A stretch of 32,097 nucleotides of DNA from Labrenzia sp. DG1229 (GTDB lineage Bacteria; Pseudomonadota; Alphaproteobacteria; Rhizobiales; Stappiaceae), in NCBI RefSeq assembly GCF_000521215.1, contig NZ_KI928947.1, forward strand, positions 2,987 to 35,083. The letters run 5' to 3'. The notes under the pieces are model-generated. The model was not told the origin of the DNA and searched no databases. It saw only the letters and a list, made by a program, of their open reading frames with translations. Position 1 is the stretch's first letter. Each line of letters begins with the position of its first letter. Below are positions 24,526-32,097 of this stretch, piece by piece. The position numbers and the translations under genes are program-made.

Positions 24526-25386
24526 GCCAATATCCTGAACGCCAACACACGCCGTGCTTATTATAAAGCGTCCTGCGAATTCCTGACCTGGTGTTATGAG
24601 CTTGGCGTTGTTTCCATTCCCATGATCCAACCGCTTCATGTGGCGGCCTGGATCGAAGACCTTGGCAAGACCCTTTCAGTGCCGACTGTGAAACAACGCC
24701 TGGCCGCGATCCGGCATTTGTTTGACTGGTTCGTGGTGCAGCAGGTCGTGCCAGTCAATCCAACGGCGAGCGTGCGTGGCCCGAAACATGTTGTGAAACG
24801 TGGGAAGACGCCGGTCTTGGAGCCGCAGGAAACCCGGCAGCTGATTGAGCGGATTGACACGACCAAGATTGTCGGCCTGCGAGACCGCGTACTGATTGGG
24901 CTCATGGTTTATTCTTTCGCCCGAATTGGAGCGGCGCTCAGTCTGAAGGTCGAAGACATTTATATCCAGAACCGGCGGCTTTGGGTGCGGCTCTCCGAAA
25001 AGGGTGGCAAACAGCATGACATGCCCTGCCATCACAATCTGGAGGCCTGGCTGCATGAATATCTGGACGCAGCCAATCTTTGGAATGACCGTAAGGGTTA
25101 TGTATTCCGCACCATCGACCGATACACCAAGGAACTTTCAGATCGTTCTCTCCCTCAGGCCAACGCCTATGCCATGATCCGTCGTCGAGCCGCGCAAACT
25201 GGAATTACAAAGCCGATTGGCAATCATACCTTCCGGGCGACAGGCATCACAGCTTATCTCAAGAATGAAGGCTCGCTTGAAATAGCAGCTCGAATGGCCA
25301 ATCACGCATCCATGCGTACGACGCAGCTTTACGATAGACGCGGCGATGAGGTGAGCTTGGATGAGGTCGAACGGATTGTGATCTGA
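24430..25386 (+). CDS. Tyrosine recombinase closing the collar array
   Basis: This is a 318-residue site-specific recombinase. The N-terminal SAM-like domain (NTRRAYYKASCEFLTWC, KQRLAAIRHLFDW) is followed by a catalytic domain with Arg165 (YSFARIGAAL), Lys191 (SEKGGKQ), His266-x-x-Arg269 (NHTFRATG), His292 (MANHAS) and nucleophile Tyr301 (QLYDRR). All catalytic positions are filled, so it looks active. GAGGTGG, overlapping the collar 3 stop, is the ribosome site. Diverged copies of its first 27-32 codons stand behind the two upstream collar genes, which suggests that its own 5' end is or contains the recombination site. It ends the unit that starts at 21928. Confidence 0.9.
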   Translation: MNDLILPTSANLPAPLIDAGQKAQISFLEFFTANILNANTRRAYYKASCEFLTWCYELGVVSIPMIQPLHVAAWIEDLGKTLSVPTVKQRLAAIRHLFDWFVVQQVVPVNPTASVRGPKHVVKRGKTPVLEPQETRQLIERIDTTKIVGLRDRVLIGLMVYSFARIGAALSLKVEDIYIQNRRLWVRLSEKGGKQHDMPCHHNLEAWLHEYLDAANLWNDRKGYVFRTIDRYTKELSDRSLPQANAYAMIRRRAAQTGITKPIGNHTFRATGITAYLKNEGSLEIAARMANHASMRTTQLYDRRGDEVSLDEVERIVI

Positions 25387-26055
25387 GTTCAAAATTCAAA
25401 TTATATTTGAACACCGTCTCAACTGACCATCAGGTCCCGCTGGCGAAGGCTACATCGCCGCAATGCCAACCGTGATCTGAAAGATGCGACCTGGCAGTAA
25501 GACCACGTCCAAATGACGGGCCATTGCCGACGTGTTTTGATCCGAGCTGAATTTCACCCGCAAAACCTTTGGCGTTTTGATGTTCAAGGGGGGGGCCTTC
25601 TTGGAGGCATAGGCATCGAAATCGCTACCTTTAAAAACTGAAACAAACACCCCCACCCTGGGTATCCCACCTCACACACACGAGTGATTGAGGGAAACAT
25701 CGCGTTAGTTAGGGCTTCTTGCAATGACGCCAAAGAAGGACGGGATTGGGGCCGGGAGGGGATTGACAGGTTTTGGCCACAGCGACTGAGAAGTGGACGT
25801 TTACACAGAGCTACCTCACTGTAGCTTACGCCCCATTGCTGCAATTCGCTTTGCTTCGCTTTTGTGCGATGTGATAGACCAAAGCAGACGTTCATAACTT
25901 GTCTTCACAACTGCTCATGTCAATGCTTGCTTTTGACCGCGTTTGACTCTGTGCGGCCTGGGTATGGTATTGTCGAATTCGGATGGACTTCCACGCGCGT
26001 TACTCTCACCCTCGACAAAACCAGAGTGCTGTCTAGAGTCAAATCGAACTGACGA
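25387..26055. other. Intergenic region after the recombinase
   Basis: About 670 bp with no convincing gene. Directly after the recombinase stop is an AT-rich inverted repeat (TTCAAAT at 25395, ATTTGAA at 25405), too weak to call a terminator. A minus-strand frame at 25450-25656 (68 residues, containing KVLRVKFSSDQNTSAMARHLDVV when read through) looks somewhat protein-like. It has no ATG and passes a run of eight G at about 25589, so it could be a decayed fragment. Confidence 0.4.
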
Positions 26056-27240
26056 TTGAGACTGTCTAAATTGAAGCCATCAAATAAATCCATCTTGAGC
26101 GAGGAGTGGTTTGCGCATTTCGCTCCACCTGTGATGCACGAGCATTTTAGGCTGTTCGATCACCTTTACCGCGAGTGGCTGGGGCGAGAACTGATGTGGG
26201 AGCGGCAGGGCAAGAGTCATTTTGCGCGCTTTGCAAAAAAAATTGTTATGGCGGCTCTCAAGAATGAGACCATTTTTTCGCCAATTGGCCACCCGCAACC
26301 GATCATCGAGATATTTATTCAGTCAGATTTCGGTGGACACAATTCGATCGCGAAAGTAATGCCGTTGAATCTCCGGGAGCCAATCAGACCGTCCGATACA
26401 TATTCCGATGGAAACGGAAGACTTGTTACCGCTGCATCAAACGGCGGAATAAAGATGCATCCTGCCTTCGTTTTTTCGCTGGGTGAGTTTGACGAGCGTA
26501 GGGCTGGTTTTGCAAAAAGAATGACCCTTTCAATCAACGCTCAGCACCTGTTCAGACCACCGATGGGTAGTAAAAGAAGCCCACCTCTACCGCTCACAGT
26601 CTATCGCCATAGTTTTAACTCAACCGCTGATCTTTCCGGTCATCGGCTTGACCAATTTTACATCGGCGTCACGAGACGAAGTTGGAAAAAACGCTGGAAA
26701 GAACATATGCGATCTATGACTAACGGCAGTGGGCTTAAGTTCCATCGAGCGTTTCGTGCCGCACTCAGTCGCGGCGGGGCAAACGACGTCAGCCACGAAG
26801 TGATGTGGGTCGGCGAAGATGAAGAAGAGATGCTTGCATTCGAGGAGGAGGCGGTAAATTGCTACCTCAAATCATGCGGATGCCTCAATATGATACCAGG
26901 TGGGAAAAAAGGTCTCAAATATCTCCATGTGCATGGAATGCTTGGACGTAATACTCATACTTCCGCTGTTCAAAATGAGAAGATCTTAGAGGCCTTTCTG
27001 CGTCAAAACCCAAGGAAGGGAGAACCCGCGCCCTGGGTGGCGGAGAATTGGAAGGATGATGAATGGGCCATTGCTAATATATGCGGCCGTGAAGGCCGTC
27101 TAAAACCCAAACAGGTCCGAACAATCAGAGAGCTCGCCGCTGATCACACTTCTGCAGAGATCGCTCAAGAGATTGGCGCTCTGAATGTTGGTCAGGTCGA
27201 GCGGGTTATGAAAGGTCAGACATACACCAGGGTGAAGTAA
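26056..27240 (+). CDS. GIY-YIG-type endonuclease with C-terminal HTH-like segment
   Basis: This is a 394-residue protein from a TTG at 26056 (a TTG at 26071 is an alternative; no clear ribosome site). Residues 1-180 are unassigned. A GIY-YIG-like core follows: LTVYRHSF, FYIGVTRRSWKKRWKEHMRSM, and an acidic helix with EEEAVNCYLKSCGCLN that supplies the catalytic Glu, then PGGKKG. The last 45 residues (KQVRTIRELAADHTSAEIAQEIGALNVGQVERVMKG) resemble the NUMOD/HTH repeats of homing endonucleases. It could be a free-standing homing-type or defence nuclease. It sits alone between the collar array and the ABC-three-component operon. Confidence 0.6.
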   Translation: MRLSKLKPSNKSILSEEWFAHFAPPVMHEHFRLFDHLYREWLGRELMWERQGKSHFARFAKKIVMAALKNETIFSPIGHPQPIIEIFIQSDFGGHNSIAKVMPLNLREPIRPSDTYSDGNGRLVTAASNGGIKMHPAFVFSLGEFDERRAGFAKRMTLSINAQHLFRPPMGSKRSPPLPLTVYRHSFNSTADLSGHRLDQFYIGVTRRSWKKRWKEHMRSMTNGSGLKFHRAFRAALSRGGANDVSHEVMWVGEDEEEMLAFEEEAVNCYLKSCGCLNMIPGGKKGLKYLHVHGMLGRNTHTSAVQNEKILEAFLRQNPRKGEPAPWVAENWKDDEWAIANICGREGRLKPKQVRTIRELAADHTSAEIAQEIGALNVGQVERVMKGQTYTRVK

Positions 27241-27275
27241 AGGATATACCTGACGAGCTTCAAGCCGCGAAAAAA

Positions 27276-29339
27276 TCAGTCACCCACTACCCGAAGCCCC
27301 CCATCGCTCCGCAAGACCCCAACTGGCAAAGGAGCGATCTTAGTTTCGCTGACGAGAACATTCGAACCTTTTGGCCCGAGATCAATGTCAATACGTCGCC
27401 CGCTTTGCGTTGGTGTACTATGCAAACGACGGCATAGGAGGTCGGCGAGGGCAGGGTCCTCGACCGCGCAAATAATCTGGCGCCCGTCGACGCGCAAAGC
27501 GGCGAGTACCTCTACGAGCTGCAGTGCTCTGAAATCGTCAATATGCTGAACTGGATCGTCGAGCAGGAGCGATCTCAAGGGTGTCCAGCCGCGAGAAAGA
27601 TGGACGGATAACAGGAACGCCAAGCCAGCGGCGCGGCGCTGGCCGCTGCTGAAGACAAACTGGGGATTGAGCCCATCGCCGACCTTGAGACTGAGGAATC
27701 GGCGTACATCGCCCCGGATGCTGTAATCGATGGTGCGCCAATCGGTGTGAGGACGTAGACGCTGGTACAGCTCGTTGAGCAACGGACTGATTTGGGCGAG
27801 GCGTTCGTCGATTATCTCTGCGCTCACGCGTTTGACGCTTCGCTCGATTTCACGGGCTGCGGTTGCGGCGTTCTGGGATTGGCTGACGGCGTCGGCAAGA
27901 TTGTCGATTTCAGAGCGCAGCCCGGCGATGTCTGATTCGATTGAAGAAATGCGGGATACGGATTGAGACGCATCCAGGACGTGCAGAGCACGTTCCAGAT
28001 CGATCAGCAGATCCCGTTCGCGACCGATTTCCATTTCGAGACCATTGAGGTCATTGATAAACCGATGGTCCAAGCCATTCCGATCGAAGAACTCGACATG
28101 TGCTTCTTCCTGCGCCCTAAGTCTTTGCTCCGTCTCGGTGTGGGAGCGGACCTTTTCCTCGGCGGTGTCGAGATCGAGTGACGGTTGTCGCGCGGCTTCC
28201 CTTGCTGCGGCGAGTACGTCGCGGGCCGCTTGGACGCCAGATGAAAGTGTTGCGACGCGCCGGCGCGCGGCCTCCAAACCGGCCGAAAACTCCTCGGAAG
28301 TTCGAAATGCCGCACACAATGGGCAGTGATCTTCATTTAGACCTAGGCGCTCGCCATGCTCGACGAGAAGTGTGAGGGATGCCGCGACAGCGTCGGCTTC
28401 TTCTTCTTGTGTGAGTCGACGTTCGGCTTCGGTAACGGCTGCGTCAGCCGCATCTTTGCCCTTTTGCGCGGAATCCCGACTGGCGAGCGCTGCGTGTCGT
28501 TCGTCGACCGCTTCCTGGCTGTTGAACGTCTGTTGTTCAATCTCAAGCTCGCGTGCCAACTGCAGCGCTTCACCCATACGTGCGAGCCGAGTCCGTCGCT
28601 CGGCGAGGGCATTTCGCCCGCTCTCGAGCTGGGACGTGACGTCCGACGATACGTTCGATATCGCGCCGGCCACCGTTTGGAGCGCGGTCGCTTGATCGCC
28701 TGATCGACTCAGAGCAGCTTGGGCCTCCGACTGTTGCACGATGCGATCTGACAGCCTTGATCGTGCAGCCTCGTACGTTTCTTCATTGCGCGCATGTGTC
28801 TTGTCCGCAGCGGCTACGACTTCTTTGGCCTTGGCGGCAGAATCCGTGTCCTCGACCGCCCCAAGCGCTGAGCGGACGAGATCAAATCTCTCGGTTTCGG
28901 TCAGATCGAGACTGAGAGCGGCAATCCATTCGTCTCGAATGATGGATGTCCGCGTAAGTTGCCGGAGTGCGTCATCCGGTGCTGGGCCGGTGCATAAGGC
29001 AGCATGGATTTCCTCGACCGAATGATCGGCGCCCCTGTCTCTGGAACGCGTGATCGTAAACGGCTTGTCGTCATCGGAAAGAAACGAGACGGTGACATAA
29101 TGTGCCTCAGGTTTTCCGTCCCCTCTCCACCACAGATAGTCGCTGAGGCTTTCTTTCGCCGCCTTTTCGACCGTGTATTTTTCGATCGATCCGGTAATCG
29201 TGAACTCAATTGCGTCGCAAAGTGTGCTCTTGCCGACACCGTTTCGTCCGGTAATGATCGTGAAACCGCGACCGAACTCGACCCGCACCTTGTCGCGAAA
29301 TCCGCGAAAGCCACAGAGTTCCAGAAACCCGATCCTCAC
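27276..29339 (-). CDS. Rad50/SMC-like ABC ATPase of an ABC-three-component system
   Basis: This is a 687-residue protein. Walker A is GRNGVGKST (31-39) behind a RecF/Rad50-type start (FLELCGFRGFRD). Long coiled-coil arms (about 165-335 and 350-510) meet at a CPLC zinc hook (339-342). The ABC signature is SSGQRRA (564-570) and Walker B is LLLDDPVQHIDD (591-602). Such ATPases clamp DNA or sense its ends. It is shorter than Rad50 (about 1000 residues or more). It is the last of three overlapping genes (4-bp ATGA overlap with the middle gene) behind a SIR2 protein. That arrangement matches the effector / middle component / ABC ATPase conflict systems described from comparative genomics. Confidence 0.85.
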   Translation of the reverse strand: MRIGFLELCGFRGFRDKVRVEFGRGFTIITGRNGVGKSTLCDAIEFTITGSIEKYTVEKAAKESLSDYLWWRGDGKPEAHYVTVSFLSDDDKPFTITRSRDRGADHSVEEIHAALCTGPAPDDALRQLTRTSIIRDEWIAALSLDLTETERFDLVRSALGAVEDTDSAAKAKEVVAAADKTHARNEETYEAARSRLSDRIVQQSEAQAALSRSGDQATALQTVAGAISNVSSDVTSQLESGRNALAERRTRLARMGEALQLARELEIEQQTFNSQEAVDERHAALASRDSAQKGKDAADAAVTEAERRLTQEEEADAVAASLTLLVEHGERLGLNEDHCPLCAAFRTSEEFSAGLEAARRRVATLSSGVQAARDVLAAAREAARQPSLDLDTAEEKVRSHTETEQRLRAQEEAHVEFFDRNGLDHRFINDLNGLEMEIGRERDLLIDLERALHVLDASQSVSRISSIESDIAGLRSEIDNLADAVSQSQNAATAAREIERSVKRVSAEIIDERLAQISPLLNELYQRLRPHTDWRTIDYSIRGDVRRFLSLKVGDGLNPQFVFSSGQRRAAGLAFLLSVHLSRGWTPLRSLLLDDPVQHIDDFRALQLVEVLAALRVDGRQIICAVEDPALADLLCRRLHSTPTQSGRRIDIDLGPKGSNVLVSETKIAPLPVGVLRSDGGLRVVGD

Positions 29340-29866
29340 GACTCTTCTCCGAGAATTCGCGCGACCTCGACGCTTGAAGTATCGCTCAAGAAAGCTGTTA
29401 CGGCTTCCGGCGGCAACTCCTTCAGCCTGGCGCGAAGTCGGTCATTAAAATTTGACGCGCCCAAGGACGGTTTGGAACGAACGGAAATCAGCGGCAGCAA
29501 TGCCCGCTCGACATCGTCGACGGTGCGGACAGACTCGTGTGCGATCTTGCGCGTGAGCTCAAAGTTTTCCTCTATCCTCTCGATGGCTCGCATTTGGTCA
29601 GGAGCCGACTCAGCGGTGAGAAACAAGGAATAGACGTTCCAGGCCTTTGCACCTGCCGCGCGCAAGGCAGCCGCATGCCGCGCGAGAACATGCTTTTGCC
29701 TCGTCTCCCAATCGTCCAGCATTGCGCGGGCCGAGTCGAAAACGTGCACAAAGCCCATGAGAGCGGCGCTTTCAAAGCATGTGACCGGCGATGACGTGCC
29801 CGTTGAGACCCAAGTATCGTATTGGGCATCCCTCAGGACGATTTCGACTTGTGTTGGAATATCCAT
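29336..29866 (-). CDS. Middle component of the SIR2-ABC operon
   Basis: This is a 176-residue protein starting at the ATG at 29866 (MDIPTQVEIVLRD). The A of this ATG is the last base of the SIR2 gene's TGA. A frame starting 42 bp upstream exists but lies inside the SIR2 gene. It is mostly helical, with DAQYDTWVSTGTSSPVTCFESAALMGF, TRQKHVLARHAAALRAAGAKAWNVYSLFLT and a C-terminal LLP...VRSKPSLGASNF. In ABC-three-component systems the small middle protein links the effector to the ATPase. No enzymatic motif is seen. The assignment depends on position, size and the overlaps with both neighbours. Confidence 0.7.
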   Translation of the reverse strand: MDIPTQVEIVLRDAQYDTWVSTGTSSPVTCFESAALMGFVHVFDSARAMLDDWETRQKHVLARHAAALRAAGAKAWNVYSLFLTAESAPDQMRAIERIEENFELTRKIAHESVRTVDDVERALLPLISVRSKPSLGASNFNDRLRARLKELPPEAVTAFLSDTSSVEVARILGEES

Positions 29867-31206
29867 CAGATGTTCAGCTCCGCCCGCGCGCTCGGTAGGT
29901 CCATCCATATCCCTGCAGCTCTAGGCCGCACAACGTCGCTAGCGCGTCCGTCGCGCACAACATTGCTGGGAACCCCGAGATTGGTAGCGCCCACGGCGAC
30001 CACAATGTCCGCTGCGATCGCCGCCGGGGGTTCTATGAAGCGGGCGCGAAGCGAGCCCAGGATGCTTTCGGCGCCGTTGATGACGCGTATCATTCGTCCG
30101 TTTAATTCGTATCCATCCGCCCGCTCGACAGCGCCCGATTGCCGGAGCAGAAGATGGAAAAATCCGAGTGCCTCGCTGTTGCCAGGTCGGATCCGAGTGG
30201 CGGGTTCGGCGCTGGAGACGCCCTCGGCGTCTCTTCGCCATGCATATAGCGTCTCGCTGTCAAAATTCTCCATATTGAGCCAGTCGGGGTTGCAGGCAGC
30301 GCCGGTGTCTTCCTCGAAAGCGTTTTGTCCGGCGGCGAGAATCTGCCGCAGAAAACTCGTGGAGAACGCACGCCTCAGTTCATCAAGGACGTCGGCGCCT
30401 GATTCCCGTACATGCTCGAAAACCACATTCTCGGCATGAGCGATTTTCCAAAGATCAGGAGCTTTAGCTTCCAAGGCGTCGGTGGGAGATAGATCGACGA
30501 CCGTGACCGATAGCGGTTGCACATCGACGAGCGCTGCACCGAGAACTGCATTTAGATAGTCCCAGTCCGACCAGAAGCCAACGACCAAGAGGTCTTTTTG
30601 CCTCAGGTTTGCCGCCAACCAGGTTTTACTTTTTTCTATGCGATTGGCGATCGTCGGGTCGTCAAGCTGCGATGGCGTCCAGACGGTCGAATTTCGGTCA
30701 CGATTCTCGCAACCATGGAACTTGAGCAGCGCGCCTCGGTGAGCGGAATCGACCGTAGCCTCGTCGCCATCCAAAGACCCCCGAAATTCGGAACCATACT
30801 CCCAGGCCCGCCTCTCAATAAGCGTATCATAGTTGCTGGAAATACCGGCAACGGCAGCTCGGGTGATAAGGAAATCCGCGATGGCGGCGTGGCCGGCATT
30901 TGACGGCCGAACAAAATCCGGCCAAGGGACCAGATGTTCAATGAATACGGATATTAATGTGTTCAGGCCGGCGAAATGTTCAGCAAGGGCCTCCAGATCT
31001 TGACGCAGTGCGAGGTCGCAATTCGGATCGGATTCGAGGCGATACCTATCAAAGCACTTTTCTGCGACCGCTCTTGCAGAGGGTAGGTTGCTTGGTGTGG
31101 CCATCGATAGGCCTGCTCCACAAACCACGAGCATGCGCCCGGCGTTCATGGATGCGAGTAGTCTTGTTTTTGTTTCTGGGCCCAAACCAATCCCCTCAGA
31201 CAGCAT
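29866..31206 (-). CDS. SIR2-domain effector protein
   Basis: This is a 446-residue protein. An N-terminal SIR2-like Rossmann domain carries VVCGAGLSM (27-35), GISSNYDTLIE (121-131, with the conserved Asn125 and Asp127) and LKFHGC (161-166, His164 in the catalytic position). VVGFWSDWDY (about 206-215) follows. The C-terminal ~170 residues are unassigned. SIR2 domains of this prokaryotic group usually act as NAD+ hydrolases that deplete NAD+ on phage infection. The active-site residues appear present. It is the first gene of the operon and would be the effector controlled by the ABC ATPase and the middle protein. Confidence 0.85.
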   Translation of the reverse strand: MLSEGIGLGPETKTRLLASMNAGRMLVVCGAGLSMATPSNLPSARAVAEKCFDRYRLESDPNCDLALRQDLEALAEHFAGLNTLISVFIEHLVPWPDFVRPSNAGHAAIADFLITRAAVAGISSNYDTLIERRAWEYGSEFRGSLDGDEATVDSAHRGALLKFHGCENRDRNSTVWTPSQLDDPTIANRIEKSKTWLAANLRQKDLLVVGFWSDWDYLNAVLGAALVDVQPLSVTVVDLSPTDALEAKAPDLWKIAHAENVVFEHVRESGADVLDELRRAFSTSFLRQILAAGQNAFEEDTGAACNPDWLNMENFDSETLYAWRRDAEGVSSAEPATRIRPGNSEALGFFHLLLRQSGAVERADGYELNGRMIRVINGAESILGSLRARFIEPPAAIAADIVVAVGATNLGVPSNVVRDGRASDVVRPRAAGIWMDLPSARAELNI

Positions 31207-31777
31207 AAGAGTAGAGCAGTGAATATGATAGCAATTGTGCTTGTGCCAACGGGACGCGTTTCAGCTCCGCGCCGACAGACTGGCCTGATTGTCTTGATCG
31301 CCAATGTCACACATTTGATGCACCGCAATCAATGGTGGTATTGGATTGCGCCAGATTTGACGCAGTTTATAGTTGTACCCAACTCAATGGATGCCCGAAT
31401 GTCCGGTTGCGATATCGCCCCCTGATTAGCTCGTACATGCGCCGAAGGTCTGTTTTCCGCCCTCTCAGATTTTCGTTCGCGTAGCAACCAATGTCAGCTT
31501 TTGGGATCAGGTCAACAACCGTGAAGCATCCGAATTGAGGGCGCAATACAGAAACTCAGGCATTAGTGCTTAATGTCAGCGATGAGCAAAGTCATTTGGT
31601 TTCAATACGGTATCACTTAGAAAAATTGAACAGAACGTATCCATGGGACCCGGATTCCACAAGAATATGCGGGCACCGAAAATCAATTGCCGTGCCGACA
31701 TGGTGCCGACACAGAAAGAATTTTCACGGTTCCTTGTATTCGACGGACAATTTTTATTAGCAAAATCAATAAATTAA
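31207..31777. other. Intergenic region before the attachment site
   Basis: About 570 bp with no supported gene; short frames on either strand have no ribosome site or family features. The left end should carry the leftward promoter of the SIR2 operon. The right end becomes AT-rich and holds a direct repeat (31692-31711) next to the tRNA fragment. Confidence 0.45.
31692..31711. repeat. Direct repeat GTGCCGACA x2, 11-nt period (candidate integrase arm sites)
   Basis: GTGCCGACA occurs at 31692-31700 and 31703-31711, separated by TG. Short direct repeats close to a tRNA attachment core are typical arm-type sites of tyrosine integrases. The sequence differs from the repeats on the other side of the core, so a different integrase would use it. 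Confidence 0.5.
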
Positions 31778-31822
31778 TGGTGACCCCGACGCGATTCGAA
31801 CGCGTGACCCTCAGATTAGGAA
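31778..31822 (-). other. 3' fragment of tRNA-Arg(CCT): attachment-site core
   Basis: Read on the minus strand this is TTCCTAATCTGA followed by GGGTC, the T-arm (stem ACGCG/CGCGT with loop TTCGAAT), the 3' acceptor strand CGGGGTC, A and CCA. It contains the anticodon loop (anticodon CCT) and everything downstream. The 5' half is absent: 5' of the loop the sequence is TCCAT-like instead of TCAGA, so the anticodon stem cannot form. Such 3' fragments are left at one end when an element integrates into a tRNA gene. The intact copy should lie beyond the right edge at the far end of the element. Confidence 0.85.
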
Positions 31823-31910
31823 ATGGATTTATAGCGTTTTCTCAAATTTCTTGAAACCGGATTATCTTTCATATCTAATTGTATTTGTTGATCTTTTTCT
31901 CTGACCGTTT

Positions 31911-31961
31911 TGGACGACACTTCCACCAATTTGCTTGCACTTGGACGCCATATGGACGCCA
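31911..31961. repeat. Three TGGACG(A/C)CA repeats upstream of integrase (candidate arm sites)
   Basis: TGGACGACA lies at 31911-31919, and TGGACGCCA at 31942-31950 and 31953-31961, all in direct orientation between the tRNA core and the integrase start. The last two have an 11-nt period. This is the place and arrangement expected for arm-type binding sites of the integrase that begins at 32008. Confidence 0.6.
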
Positions 31962-32007
31962 CTTGGAGGTCAGACAGAGCGCAGAGACCATTTTGAGGCG
32001 GCCCTAA

Positions 32008-32097
32008 TTGAAGATTTCAAAACGCAGTGTTGATGCCCTGGCGCCCAAAGGCGAACGCTACTTCGTCTGGGACGACGCGATCAGTGGGTTCGGTATC
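32008..32097 (+). CDS. Integrase (tyrosine recombinase), N-terminal end only
   Basis: Thirty codons are visible from a TTG at 32008 (MKISKRSVDALAPKGERYFV, then WDDAISGFGI). This matches the arm-binding N-terminal domain of phage/island integrases, in which a VDAL...R.Y.VWD..I.GFG pattern is common. The catalytic domain lies outside the window. The start codon is unusual and a longer frame cannot be excluded. Its closeness to the tRNA-Arg fragment and the repeats fits an integrase next to its own attachment site. Confidence 0.75.
   Translation, partial: MKISKRSVDALAPKGERYFVWDDAISGFGI

Noticed and set aside
22242..25386. Diversity-generating retroelement
   Set aside because: No reverse transcriptase and no template/variable repeat pair with adenine-specific changes is visible.
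31219..31425. 68-codon plus-strand frame after the SIR2 gene
   Set aside because: No ribosome binding site or family signal, and it lies divergent from the SIR2 promoter region in sequence with frequent chance frames.
31778..31822. Functional tRNA gene
   Set aside because: Only the part from the anticodon loop to CCA is present; D-arm, 5' acceptor strand and the matching anticodon stem half are missing.

Overview
The window reads as accessory DNA from an alphaproteobacterium, probably Hyphomicrobiales (rhizobia, Brucella or Hoeflea-like). Grounds: RepB/ParB partition-type proteins, an IS91-family element with an accessory tyrosine recombinase, a tRNA-Arg(CCT) fragment of alphaproteobacterial type, and moderate to high GC with AT-richer patches. 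No housekeeping gene is visible. It looks like a composite of mobile islands carrying several defence-type operons.

Layout. 1-2220: an IS3-family end interrupts a serine-recombinase-type gene that is followed, with stop/start overlaps, by two ParB/RepB-like genes. 2339-3588: a LysE-type exporter and, on the other strand, a CadD-like transporter. About 3890-6470: an IS91-type element (tyrosine recombinase plus HUH/Y2 transposase with a C-terminal frameshift). 6843-9873 (minus): a tightly overlapping operon of a radical SAM protein, a DEDDh exonuclease and a NadR/kinase-like P-loop protein, followed by a GIY-YIG (Mug113-like) protein. 10689-13628: a HelD-like UvrD-family helicase with C-terminal zinc ribbons. 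14074-17880: an island backbone of two small unknown proteins, an AlpA/excisionase-type regulator, an unknown protein, a CHC2 primase and a RepA-like hexameric helicase. 18382-18679: remnant of a serine resolvase.

18772-21697 is an McrBC type IV restriction pair. 21928-25386 is the most unusual locus. It holds a small membrane protein, then three different membrane-anchored or secreted phage-tail-collar-like proteins in tandem, then a tyrosine recombinase. After each collar gene lies a copy of the recombinase gene's own 5' end. Only the last copy continues into a full recombinase, so the array looks like cassettes stacked at the start of the recombinase gene. 26056-27240 is a GIY-YIG protein with a C-terminal HTH. 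27276-31206 (minus) is a SIR2 / middle component / Rad50-like ATPase operon that fits the ABC-three-component class of conflict systems.

31778-31822 is the 3' part of tRNA-Arg(CCT), broken at the anticodon loop. It is followed by direct repeats and the 5' end of an integrase that runs off the right edge, so it is an attachment site. A second, different pair of repeats with the same 11-nt period lies on its other side, which suggests that two elements abut here. How the systems work together is inferred from gene order only; nothing here was tested by database search.
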